Positions 1 to 7,238 of a stretch of DNA of 14,096 bases are shown here, piece after piece. Location of the stretch: assembly GCA_003695105.1 (NCBI GenBank), contig RFIZ01000093.1, positions 1 through 14,096 of the forward strand, given 5' to 3'. The translations under genes were made by a program, and so were the position numbers. The DNA comes from Fidelibacterota bacterium (lineage in GTDB: Bacteria > Fidelibacterota > Marinisomatia > Marinisomatales > J089). Below the pieces are notes generated by a model that saw only the letters and a list, made by a program, of their open reading frames with translations, ran no database searches and was not told the DNA's origin. Numbering within the stretch: position 1 is the first letter of the stretch; each line of letters begins with the position of its first letter.

Positions 1-562
1 CCCCCAGATCGATGAGCATGCGGACCACCGCCGCCGCCCGGGCCGCCGACAATTCCCAGTTGGACGGATATTTATCGATCACGCGTTCGGGGATCGGGTC
101 GCTGTCCGTGTGCCCTTCCACCGCCACCATGAAATAAGATTTGTTAATGGTGGGGACGATTTTTTCCAGAATGGGTAAAAAATCCGGCCTGGTTTCGGCC
201 GAAGCCGGTTCAAAACTGATATCGGAAGAAATGCCGATGGTCACCCCTTTGGGGCCGGTTTTGACTTCCACCGCCTCTTCGAGGTGATTTTCTTTCACCA
301 TCACATTCACGGCTTTTTGGACATCCGCCAGGCTCATGGCGCCTTTTTTCTTGATCCGTTTTCCCACCGATTTGTTCAGGGCGTCGGACATTTCCTGGAG
401 TTTCACCGGATCGATGGTGGAAATGGCCGCCAGCAGGACAAAGAAAGCCAGCAGCAGGGTCATCATGTCGGCAAAGGTATTGAACCAGCCGGGCAGACCT
501 TCGTCGACCTGGGCCCGACCCTTTTCAATCCATTTGCGTTTCTCCCGGGCGGATACGGCCAT
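1..562 (-). CDS. motB: MotB-like stator protein (OmpA/MotB peptidoglycan-binding domain), 3' end cut by window edge
   Basis: This is the B subunit of an ion-driven stator: one inner-membrane helix carries the ion-binding aspartate and a periplasmic OmpA-like domain anchors the complex to peptidoglycan. I translated 187 codons from the ATG at 562-560; the frame is still open at position 1. Residues 24-48 form the single membrane helix, starting PGWFNTFADMMTLLLAFF, with Asp32 at the place of the conserved MotB/PomB ion-binding aspartate. The OmpA-like part begins near residue 105 and shows the peptidoglycan-binding signatures GHTDSDPIP (150-158) and NWELSAARA (168-176). The last part of the domain lies outside the window. 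The start is 6 nt after the motA stop, and a purine-rich AGGAAGAGG just before that stop serves as ribosome site. The family call is firm. Whether this stator drives a flagellum is open, because no flagellar gene is adjacent. Confidence 0.93.
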   Translation of the reverse strand, partial: MAVSAREKRKWIEKGRAQVDEGLPGWFNTFADMMTLLLAFFVLLAAISTIDPVKLQEMSDALNKSVGKRIKKKGAMSLADVQKAVNVMVKENHLEEAVEVKTGPKGVTIGISSDISFEPASAETRPDFLPILEKIVPTINKSYFMVAVEGHTDSDPIPERVIDKYPSNWELSAARAAAVVRMLIDLG

Positions 563-568
563 GAACGG

Positions 569-1360
569 TTAGACCTCTTCCTGTTTCCATTCGCGGGGCG
601 GAATGAAGGAATTCAATTTTTCCCGCACAATCAGGGGATGTTTTTTCTGGTGAATCAAGCGGGTGGCTTCCACCAGCAGCGCCTGCATCGTGGAAGAATA
701 GGAGATGCGGGTAGTGAGTTTGGCGGCCATGGGAAGAAAGAAGAGATTGGCGAAGATGGCGCCGTAGAAGGTGGTGATCAAGGCGGCGGACATACCGGAT
801 CCCAGAGCGTCGGTTCCGCCCCCCTCTTCACCGCCGAAGCCGGCCAGCATGATGACCAGTCCGATCAGGGTTCCGATCATTCCCCAGGCCGGCGCCATGG
901 TTCCCATGGTTTTGAACAAATCCGCCTGGGTCTTTTCCCGGATCTCCCGGTATTCGATCCGATTGTTGAGAATATCCGTCAATTCTTCGATGGAATAACC
1001 GTCCACCACCATCTGCACCCCGTCCTTGAAGAAGGGATTCTGGATATTGTTCACCTCTTTTTCCAGTTCCACCGTACCCTTTCGGGCTACTTCGGCCACG
1101 CTCACCGCCTGGTCGACCAAATCCCCCAGTTTCTGTTGGCCGCCCTTGAACACTGCGGCGATGGCGGACCCCAGTTTCAGCACTTCCGACAGAGGAAAGG
1201 CGACCGACACCGAAGCCAGCATGCCTCCGAAGACAATCGCAAAACTGGAGGTGGACAGGAATCCGGCCATGCTGGCGCCGGCGGCGGAAGCCGCCAGGTA
1301 AATGCCCCCGCCGATGGATCCCAGACCCACGATGATACCGATGATAGTGGCAATATCCAT
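569..1360 (-). CDS. motA: MotA/PomA-like stator protein, proton or sodium channel subunit
   Basis: A 263-residue inner-membrane protein of normal MotA/PomA length. Four hydrophobic segments are visible: about residues 4-23, 32-52, 155-174 and 189-211. The last two carry the family hallmarks: APAWGMIGTLIGLVIML around Pro157, and SAALITTFYGAIFANLFFLP ending at Pro210, the two prolines expected to line the channel. The cytoplasmic loop holds the ARKG...LEKE stretch (92-102), where the family has the charged residues that meet the rotor, and a VVDGY block (118-122). The short N-terminus and these loops look closer to PomA than to E. coli MotA. ExbB/TolQ is less likely because of the four helices and the adjacent true MotB. 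A good AAGGAGCATCT ribosome site overlaps the stop of the upstream gene, 9 nt before the ATG, so the genes look translationally linked. I cannot tell the coupling ion from sequence. Confidence 0.94.
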   Translation of the reverse strand: MDIATIIGIIVGLGSIGGGIYLAASAAGASMAGFLSTSSFAIVFGGMLASVSVAFPLSEVLKLGSAIAAVFKGGQQKLGDLVDQAVSVAEVARKGTVELEKEVNNIQNPFFKDGVQMVVDGYSIEELTDILNNRIEYREIREKTQADLFKTMGTMAPAWGMIGTLIGLVIMLAGFGGEEGGGTDALGSGMSAALITTFYGAIFANLFFLPMAAKLTTRISYSSTMQALLVEATRLIHQKKHPLIVREKLNSFIPPREWKQEEV

Positions 1361-1369
1361 AGATGCTCC

Positions 1370-2749
1370 TTATTCCTCCAAAAGACTGGTTGATTTCAGC
1401 CGGTTCTCGTGCAGGGCTTTCAGGATGTTTCGCACGTCCTCGTATTCCGGATCCAGCCTGAGGGCCAGATTCCAGTCGATGGTGGCCCGCTGTATATCAC
1501 CCAGTTTATAATAGATCGAACCCCGGCGGGCATAGGCCAGAGCCAGATTCGGATTCAGTTCAATGGCTTTTTCCACCTCTTCCAGCGCCCGGCGATAGTC
1601 CCCGGTGTAAAAATAGCGCAGGGAGCGGGAGAGATTCCGCATGGCTTCATTCATGTTTTTCACCAGCACGTTCCGATCCAACTTGATCGAACGGAGGGAA
1701 TCTTCCAGGAATTTGGCGCGCTGTTCCTGGGCGGCCAGCCGGATCATGAGGTTGCGCATTTCGTTGTCCATCAGTTGCATGGAATCCCGCAGGGTATGCA
1801 CCTGGAGATCGGCCATGCGCAACGTACTGTCCACAGAGGAGGAGATTCCCTCTTCCAACCCGGGTAATTCGATCGTCTCCCCTCCTTCCACCGGCGGAGC
1901 CGGCCCGCCCGTGGGAGCGGGAGCTTTCTTCACGGCCAGAGGAACCGCCATGTCCAGCCCCAGGGTGACACCGGGATGTCCGGTCCAATACCGGGATTTC
2001 CAGTCCGGTAATTTTTCAATGTGGGTGAACCCAAGGTTCAGGCGGTAATCCGAGGTAAGGGGGATGCGGAGTCCCACGTTGATGCCTGTTCCATCGAATT
2101 CACCCACTAAATCCAGGCCCCCTGCTTTGGACAAATAGGGGGTATTGAGAATAAATCCGGCAAATACACCGGCTTTGGTTTTATTGGTGGCTGCCGTGTC
2201 GGCCGCCGGCAGGGTGTCCTGCGGTGCCAGACTGCCTGTACCGAATCCCATATAGGTGTTCATGGTATAGGTTCCCAGGGATTTCTCACTGGCAATCACG
2301 GCAAAAAAGGAAAGTTGTTGGGGATCCAGGGTCAGCCCTTTCTGGGGATCATTTTGAAAAACAATGTCCTGCAGTCCGATCGAAACTGAAATATCGCCAT
2401 AGGTATAGATCCGCTGTTGTAAATGGAAACCGAATTCCACCGGTATATTGGTCTGAACGTTCCCCAGGTTCGCCAGGGAGGTGGTGTCGGCGCCCATGAC
2501 GGAAGAAAACCCGAACAAAAAGCTTTTCCCCAATTCCATATCGAAATAGACGCCCTTGGCCACGTTCAGGGGATTGAAATTGTGCACTTCCGCTCCGAAT
2601 CCGGTCCGAAAGAGATAGGGAGTGCGGGTGGCATAACTGACGGGAATCTTCATCATCGTTCCGGGCCGGGTATAGGCGACGCGGGCGGTTCCCTGTCCGG
2701 ATACCAGAGACAGCAGAAGGAGCAAAACGAGTGAACCGAACTTTTTCAT
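1370..2749 (-). CDS. Outer-membrane barrel-like protein with coiled coil and C-terminal TPRs
   Basis: A 459-residue secreted protein with no name I can give. Residues 1-20 form a signal peptide (MKKFGSLVLLLLLSLVSGQG). Residues about 25-272 alternate polar and aromatic/hydrophobic residues with many glycines, as in small outer-membrane barrels or PorV/UPF0164-like proteins (for example GVYFDMELGKSFLFGFSSV and GINVGLRIPL). A Pro/Gly linker (275-291) leads to a helical, coiled-coil-like stretch (about 305-370), followed by two clear TPR units (about 372-405 and 406-439) with TGDYRRALEEVEKAIELNP and LGDIQRATIDWNLALRLDP. The arrangement would place a periplasmic TPR arm under an outer-membrane domain; this topology is inferred. 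The start overlaps the upstream stop as ATGA, and the stop lies 9 nt before motA. The barrel is called from the pattern only and is the least sure part. Confidence 0.78.
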   Translation of the reverse strand: MKKFGSLVLLLLLSLVSGQGTARVAYTRPGTMMKIPVSYATRTPYLFRTGFGAEVHNFNPLNVAKGVYFDMELGKSFLFGFSSVMGADTTSLANLGNVQTNIPVEFGFHLQQRIYTYGDISVSIGLQDIVFQNDPQKGLTLDPQQLSFFAVIASEKSLGTYTMNTYMGFGTGSLAPQDTLPAADTAATNKTKAGVFAGFILNTPYLSKAGGLDLVGEFDGTGINVGLRIPLTSDYRLNLGFTHIEKLPDWKSRYWTGHPGVTLGLDMAVPLAVKKAPAPTGGPAPPVEGGETIELPGLEEGISSSVDSTLRMADLQVHTLRDSMQLMDNEMRNLMIRLAAQEQRAKFLEDSLRSIKLDRNVLVKNMNEAMRNLSRSLRYFYTGDYRRALEEVEKAIELNPNLALAYARRGSIYYKLGDIQRATIDWNLALRLDPEYEDVRNILKALHENRLKSTSLLEE

Positions 2750-3687
2750 GGCACGATTTCCGCTTTTTTCAATTCCATGGAGGCCAGGCGGGTATATTCA
2801 CTGGAAGGAAATTCCCGCACCACCCGGGTAAAGGCCGCCAGCGCCAGTTCCTCCTGACCGGTTTTCCGGTACAGCAGACCCTTTTGAATCAGGGCATCGT
2901 CCACCCGATCGGACTGCAAATACTCGGACAGCAGTTTATCCAGCAGCGCCAGAGCCTGGTACGGTTCCCCCAACTGTTTATGGGCATCGGCCGACCAGTA
3001 CAAGACATTGGCCGCCATTTCGGGGGGAGCCCCGGTCAAATCCAGCCGTTCAAAGTGCCGTAAGGCTTCCTGATAGTTCTCCCGTTGATAGGCAAAAATA
3101 GCCGCCATGTATTCCGAATAATTCAATTTCGGTTTGGCTGCCGGGGGCGGAGACGGTTTGATTTTCTTGGGCTGCGGCTGGTTCGCCTGCACGGGTGCCG
3201 GTTGGGGCGATTCGTCCGTCGGTTCCGGTGCCTGAGCCAGCGGGGGTTGCGACTGGGGTTCCGGCAGGACGATGGGCGGCTGTTTCCGGGGCGTCACCAC
3301 CTTGGGCTCGGCTTTCATCTCGGCCAACATACCCCGCAATTCCCGGTTCTCGGCCCGCAGGTCATTCATCTGAACCTGGAAAGATTTTTCCAGTTGATCC
3401 ATCCGCTGCTGGATGCGCTGAAGCGTATTCAGCATCTCCTGGGAGGTGGCCATATAGACCGACCCGCTTTCGACCTTTTTCACCCGCAGTTTGACCTCTT
3501 CCGAAGTGGGGTTGACCAGCCGGTTATACACCTCTTTTCCGGTCTTGGGCTCAATAACGATTCCCAAATCCAGGAAAAAGATATCGCTGGTGGGGACGGA
3601 AGTCTGCGCCGGGAGGGACTGGCCCACCAGGAGAAGTCCCAGGACCACCAGAGGAAAACGAACGGTCGGGTGCGGTGTTCCGGTCAT
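2746..3687 (-). CDS. Periplasmic coiled-coil, proline-rich TPR protein (CpoB/YbgF-like layout)
   Basis: A 313-residue protein. A hydrophobic segment (11-23) and a plausible cleavage near AQ-TS (27-30) give a signal peptide. Residues 30-75 form a small unassigned domain. A coiled coil follows at about 80-126 (MLNTLQRIQQRMDQLEKSF and onward), then a long Pro/Gln/Lys linker (about 127-187), then C-terminal TPR-type helices (189-313) with YQRENYQEALRHFERL, LGEPYQALALLDKLL and TGQEELALAAFTRVV. The coil-linker-TPR order and the LLSEYLQSDRVDDALIQKG type repeat resemble CpoB/YbgF of the Tol-Pal system, but no Tol genes are here, so I call layout, not orthology. The linker is long enough to reach across part of the periplasm. 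It starts 7 nt after the previous stop with only a weak ribosome site (GAGGAATACGAG lies upstream in the preceding gene's end), and its stop is shared with the next start as ATGA, which suggests coupling. Confidence 0.82.
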   Translation of the reverse strand: MTGTPHPTVRFPLVVLGLLLVGQSLPAQTSVPTSDIFFLDLGIVIEPKTGKEVYNRLVNPTSEEVKLRVKKVESGSVYMATSQEMLNTLQRIQQRMDQLEKSFQVQMNDLRAENRELRGMLAEMKAEPKVVTPRKQPPIVLPEPQSQPPLAQAPEPTDESPQPAPVQANQPQPKKIKPSPPPAAKPKLNYSEYMAAIFAYQRENYQEALRHFERLDLTGAPPEMAANVLYWSADAHKQLGEPYQALALLDKLLSEYLQSDRVDDALIQKGLLYRKTGQEELALAAFTRVVREFPSSEYTRLASMELKKAEIVP

Positions 3688-3694
3688 GCGGATC

Positions 3695-4822
3695 TTACTC
3701 GTATTCCTCCCAGTCGATCACATAGGAGTAACCGATAAAGTTGCCAAAGGAATGCGGCACATACAGTTCAAAGGTTCCCACCGCCCCGGGAAGGAGGCTG
3801 GCATCGGTGGTGATTCCCGACTCGAACGTCTGGTAGGTTCCCCGGACGAAGGTCGTCAGGGTTTTGGTCTCGCCGGACCAGTTCTTCCGGAACACAAAGT
3901 CAATTTTCACGAAATCCGCCCGGCGGCCGCCGATATTTTTCACTTCACCGGAAAAAATGATATTCCCCTGTTTGTCCTTGTTTTCCTTGATGTTCCCCAC
4001 CAGTACGCAATTGGCGCTGATTTTTTTGTCGGCCTGACGTTCCGCGGGATTGGTGGACGTGTACTTCGGCTCCGCCAGTTTGGGCATGGGCGGCGGCGAA
4101 TAACTGTCCCGGATCTGTTCCGGTACATATTCCTGTTGCTCTTCCGTCACCACGTTGTCCACGATCCGTACCACGTTGTCCCGGTCGATAATCAGATACC
4201 CCACCAGGGTTTCCACTTTCAGGCTCTTTTCATCCTGAAAGACAATTTTCCCGAAAACGGTACTGCCGTTTTTAAGGATGATTTCCTTGGAATAGATGGA
4301 CAGGGGGTTGACCCACATTTTGCTGAGGGCTTTCAAATCTTCCAGTTCGGAATTGAGATTCTTGATTTCCGAGGCCATCTTTTTCACCTCGAAACTCAAT
4401 TCGTTGATGATATAATCCTTATCTTTGGTGACCTGCTCTTCCTGAGGAACGGGATTCTCCGGCGCCTGTTCGGTTACTTTTGGTTCGGCCGGCTTGGGGG
4501 AAAGTTTAATATTGATATCCGTGACATCGGTTTTGATGACCGTTACCGGAACACTGGCCACGCCAGCCTCGGCAGCGTCGATTTGAATGGTATATTCGCC
4601 GGGCAGCACTTTTTCAAATTCGAAGGACCCTTTCCCGAACATTCCGCTTTTGGTAACGGCCCGCTGGACTTCGGCTCCTTCCTTATTCAAAAGTAAAACC
4701 ACCACGTCGGTGGCTTTTTCCCCGTTTACATCCACTACGGAGCCGGAAATCACATAGTCCTGGGCGTAGGAAACCGCAAGAAACCAGCATGCAGTGATAA
4801 GTAGGAATACAGTTCTTTTCAT
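3695..4822 (-). CDS. Secreted protein with carboxypeptidase-regulatory-like and FxLYD-like domains
   Basis: First gene of the stator operon; 375 residues from the chosen ATG. Residues 1-20 are a signal peptide (MKRTVFLLITACWFLAVSYA). Residues 23-108 look like a beta-sandwich carboxypeptidase-regulatory-like domain (ISGSVVDVNGEKATDVVVLL, then FEKVLPGEYTIQID). A Pro/Glu linker and a short helical stretch (about 135-170) follow. Residues 178-224 form a small beta-rich module (NGSTVFGKIVFQDEKSLKVE). The C-terminal about 100 residues resemble the FxLYD family, with SGEVKNIGG and a LLPGAVGTFELYVP end. The open frame continues to an ATG at 4876, but that lies only about 10 nt from the predicted transcription start and puts 18 extra residues before the signal peptide. 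An ATG at 4837 is also possible. I prefer 4822, which has GGTAGAGG 5 nt upstream. Specific function unknown; an envelope scaffold or adaptor is a guess. Confidence 0.8.
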   Translation of the reverse strand: MKRTVFLLITACWFLAVSYAQDYVISGSVVDVNGEKATDVVVLLLNKEGAEVQRAVTKSGMFGKGSFEFEKVLPGEYTIQIDAAEAGVASVPVTVIKTDVTDINIKLSPKPAEPKVTEQAPENPVPQEEQVTKDKDYIINELSFEVKKMASEIKNLNSELEDLKALSKMWVNPLSIYSKEIILKNGSTVFGKIVFQDEKSLKVETLVGYLIIDRDNVVRIVDNVVTEEQQEYVPEQIRDSYSPPPMPKLAEPKYTSTNPAERQADKKISANCVLVGNIKENKDKQGNIIFSGEVKNIGGRRADFVKIDFVFRKNWSGETKTLTTFVRGTYQTFESGITTDASLLPGAVGTFELYVPHSFGNFIGYSYVIDWEEYE

Positions 4823-5028
4823 GTATGCCTCTACCATATATTTACCTCGGATTTGCAGGGCACTCGGTAACTCCACTCACCAAATGCGAGGGAGTTTACT
4901 TCTAAATCAGGTAGATGTCAAGGTAAAATGCAAAACCGCCTGTTTGCCTATATATCCGCTTCTCTATGGTTGGAAACAGGATTTAAAGTAACGATTGAAG
5001 TCTGGAATAAGGAAGCAAACGGACCAGC
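4823..5028. other. Longest intergenic region: M32 downstream flank, weak hairpin and operon leader
   Basis: About 206 bp between the M32 stop and the first gene of the motAB operon, clearly more AT-rich than the genes on either side. It holds the operon promoter and leader. On the minus strand, 4947-4930 can fold as GCAAAC-AGGCG-GTTTTGC (6 pairs, one bulged T), followed by ATTTT. This could be a weak terminator for the M32 run, about 80 nt past its stop, or an operator just upstream of the -35 box. The fold is too short to decide. No small gene or RNA family is recognised here. Confidence 0.35.
4893..4921 (-). promoter_or_regulatory. Sigma70-like promoter of the envelope/motAB operon
   Basis: On the minus strand a perfect -35 box TTGACA (4921-4916) is followed by exactly 17 bp and the -10 box TAAACT (4898-4893), which matches 4 of 6 consensus bases. 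Transcription would start near 4886, leaving a leader of about 64 nt before the chosen ATG at 4822. It is the only good promoter I see upstream of the five-gene run, whose inner junctions are 9 nt or less. Confidence 0.7.
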
Positions 5029-6540
5029 CTAGATCCCGTAAATCTCCCGGTACTTGGTTTCGAGATACTCCATGAACGGCTCGGCAGACAGGGGCGATCC
5101 CGTCAGATCCTGAATCAACTCGGAAGCGGTTTTCCGGCGTCCCAGCCGGTGCAGGCGGTTCCGAAGCCATTCCCGCAATTCCAGGAGGTTGCCGGAGGCG
5201 ATTTTCTCCTCCAGGTCCTCGATTTCCTTCCGGGCCTGGTTCATAATGGGTACGTTATACAGGTTCCCCAGGGCATAAGTGGGGAAATATCCAAAACCAC
5301 CGAAGGACCAGTGGACGTCCTGCAACACGCCGTTCGCATCGGAATCGGGTCGCACGCCCAGATATTCCTCCATTTTCCGGTTCCACAGTTCCGGCAGTTC
5401 CCGGACGGGGAGACCGTCGTTGATTACCTTCTTTTCGATTTCAAACCGCAGCATGATGTGGAGATTGTAGGTGGCTTCGTCCGCATCCACCCGGATGAGA
5501 GACGGTTTCACCGTATTGATGGCCCGATAGAAGGTATCCAGGTCCACCGTCTGCAGATTCTCCGGAAAGAGAGCCTGCAGGCGGGGATAATAATGGCGCC
5601 AGAAGGGTTTACTCAGTCCCACCAGGTTTTCCCATAAACGGGACTGGCTTTCATGAATGCCATAGGAAATGGCCTGGCCGAACGGCGTGCCGTACCATTC
5701 CGGGTCCAACCCCTGTTCGTAGAGGCCGTGGCCACCTTCGTGAACGGTGCTGGAAAAACCGGAGAGAAAATCATGTTCATCGATGCGGGTCGTGATCCGC
5801 ACATCGGTGGGATGCATGTCAATGGTGAAAGGGTGGGCCGATACATCCTGGCGACCCCGGTCCAGATCGTATCCCATGTCTTTCAGCACCTGCAGACCGA
5901 ACTGCCACTGTTTGTCCTTGGGATAGGACTGTTTCAGAATCTCCTGCCGGGTGTCCACACCCGCATCCCGGATCGCCTGAATCAGAGGCACCAGGCGCCG
6001 TTTGACACTGTCGAACAGGCGGGTTACTTCCGCCGAGGTCATCCCGGGTTCAAATTGATCCAGGAGCGTATCATAGGCTGTCTCTTTTTTCCCCAGGTAT
6101 TCCACCTCCCGGTGCTTCATGGCGACGATCTTCTCCAGATACGGGGCAAACGCGTTGAAATCGTTGTCCTTGCGGGATTGCGCCCACACCTGCTGGGCCC
6201 GGGCCGTCAGACGGGCATAATCTTCCACGAAATCAGCCGGCAAGGCGGCCGCCTGGTGGTAATCCCGCCAGATTTCATGCACCAGACGGGCCGTCTCTTC
6301 GTCGAGAGCGGGGTCCGGTTTCCCACTGTCGAGATCGACCAGTTCCGCCAGGGGTCGGCGAACACCGTCGCCCACCAGCCGTTCGTGCGTCAGCGATTCT
6401 ATCAACGCAATTTGATCGGCGCGGGCCGCCCCGGCGCCGGAAGGCATATGGGTTTCCTGGTCCCAGTGCAACAGAGAAGCCGTGGACCTCAACCGGGCCA
6501 CTACCCGTAATTCTGCTTTCAATGCTTCTAAGGCAGACAT
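5029..6540 (-). CDS. M32-family (Taq-type) zinc metallocarboxypeptidase
   Basis: A 503-residue cytoplasmic carboxypeptidase that removes C-terminal amino acids, with broad specificity in known members. All M32 signature motifs are present in order: HPF (236-238), DVRIT (246-250), the zinc motif HEGGH (267-271, with His267 and His271 as ligands and Glu268 as general base), HESQ (296-299, Glu297 as third zinc ligand), IRVDAD (349-354) and GVLQDVHW (404-411). Length matches the family (about 500). There is no signal peptide. The start is supported by GAGGAT 5-6 nt before the ATG and by MSALEALKAELR matching the usual N-terminal helix. It lies 15 nt after the TPR lipoprotein stop, so the two are probably co-transcribed. 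Nothing looks broken. The likely job is peptide recycling in the cytoplasm; substrate preference cannot be read from the sequence. Confidence 0.96.
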   Translation of the reverse strand: MSALEALKAELRVVARLRSTASLLHWDQETHMPSGAGAARADQIALIESLTHERLVGDGVRRPLAELVDLDSGKPDPALDEETARLVHEIWRDYHQAAALPADFVEDYARLTARAQQVWAQSRKDNDFNAFAPYLEKIVAMKHREVEYLGKKETAYDTLLDQFEPGMTSAEVTRLFDSVKRRLVPLIQAIRDAGVDTRQEILKQSYPKDKQWQFGLQVLKDMGYDLDRGRQDVSAHPFTIDMHPTDVRITTRIDEHDFLSGFSSTVHEGGHGLYEQGLDPEWYGTPFGQAISYGIHESQSRLWENLVGLSKPFWRHYYPRLQALFPENLQTVDLDTFYRAINTVKPSLIRVDADEATYNLHIMLRFEIEKKVINDGLPVRELPELWNRKMEEYLGVRPDSDANGVLQDVHWSFGGFGYFPTYALGNLYNVPIMNQARKEIEDLEEKIASGNLLELREWLRNRLHRLGRRKTASELIQDLTGSPLSAEPFMEYLETKYREIYGI

Positions 6541-6555
6541 GTCATCCTCGCTGTA

Positions 6556-7152
6556 TTATTTCCAAAAATCATCCAACACCTTCTTCCGCCGTTCCACTTC
6601 CCGGAGTTCCTGTTCCGCTGTGGCCCGCAACGAATCGGGCAGGGATAAATTTAAGGCCTTTCGATAGGTCTCCAGAATCAATTCGAAGTCGTCGTCATCT
6701 TTTTTCAAGTACGAGCGGGCCATCCACAGCACCGGCATCCCGGACTGGGGCCGAAAGCGGGCGGCGGTGGCAAAAGCCTGGATTCCATCCCAGAGATCGT
6801 CGTTGCCCCCTTTTTTGTAGAACTGCCGGCCCCGAATCATCCAGATCCCGTAGGAGGCATCCCGATTGTCCGGATCCAGGGAATGGGCCCGCTGATAAAA
6901 GGTCAGGGCCTGGTCGGACCGGGGGTTGACCCGGGCGATGGAATCAGCCACAGTCACACATGCGCGGGCGATCCACGGGGCGGCACTGTCCTGATCCGCA
7001 TAGGCCTGAACCAGTGAATCGCTGTGCTCAACGACAAAGCGCGGCCGGTCGTTCACCAGCGTTTCCAGTCCGGGGGGGCGGGACGCGCAGCCGTGAAGCC
7101 AGATCAGCAGACCCCACAGCGGCCACAGCCAATAGCGGGAATGGATATTCAC
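6556..7152 (-). CDS. Small TPR-containing lipoprotein, GTG start inferred
   Basis: A 198-residue protein if translation starts at the GTG at 7152-7150. It opens VNIHSRYWLWPLWGLLIWLH, then GCAS: a short basic n-region, a tryptophan-rich hydrophobic core and a lipobox-like LHGC with Cys22 as lipidation site. His at the -2 position is unusual. Ala-Ser after the cysteine would favour outer-membrane sorting by the usual rule. The mature part (about 70-170) is helical with TPR-like units: DQALTFYQRAHSLDPDNRDA, then GIQAFATAARFRPQSG, then LILETYRKALNLSLPDS. No enzymatic motif is seen. The frame stays open further upstream, to 7413, but that part lies inside the phenylalanine hydroxylase gene and does not look like protein. 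There is no clear ribosome site before the GTG, so the start is the weak point. Role unknown, perhaps an envelope scaffold. Confidence 0.7.
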   Translation of the reverse strand: MNIHSRYWLWPLWGLLIWLHGCASRPPGLETLVNDRPRFVVEHSDSLVQAYADQDSAAPWIARACVTVADSIARVNPRSDQALTFYQRAHSLDPDNRDASYGIWMIRGRQFYKKGGNDDLWDGIQAFATAARFRPQSGMPVLWMARSYLKKDDDDFELILETYRKALNLSLPDSLRATAEQELREVERRKKVLDDFWK

Positions 7153-7238
7153 GGATTCAAAGTCATGTGAATGTCGGTTCAAAAGGGTGGAAAGGTAGGC
7201 AGGTTTGGGCGGGATGAAAAGGGGGAACCGTTGCGTCT

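Noticed and set aside
1..1360. A Zorya-type defence system (ZorA/ZorB) as explanation of the motA/motB pair
   Set aside because: The MotA-like protein is 263 residues without the long cytoplasmic tail of ZorA, and no nuclease or helicase gene is adjacent on the visible side. The part beyond position 1 was not available.
284..1393. Long plus-strand reading frame of 369 codons across motA and motB
   Set aside because: It is antisense to motA/motB, whose motifs are unmistakable. Its translation is rich in His, Gly and Gln with no domain, as expected from the reverse strand of GC-biased codons.
3491..4696. Plus-strand reading frame of 401 codons
   Set aside because: Antisense shadow of the FxLYD-domain gene; no signal peptide, motif or ribosome site, and the opposite strand has promoter, signal peptide and operon context.
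5653..6510. Plus-strand reading frame of 285 codons within the M32 gene
   Set aside because: The minus strand carries all six M32 motifs in order; the plus frame shows no recognisable family.
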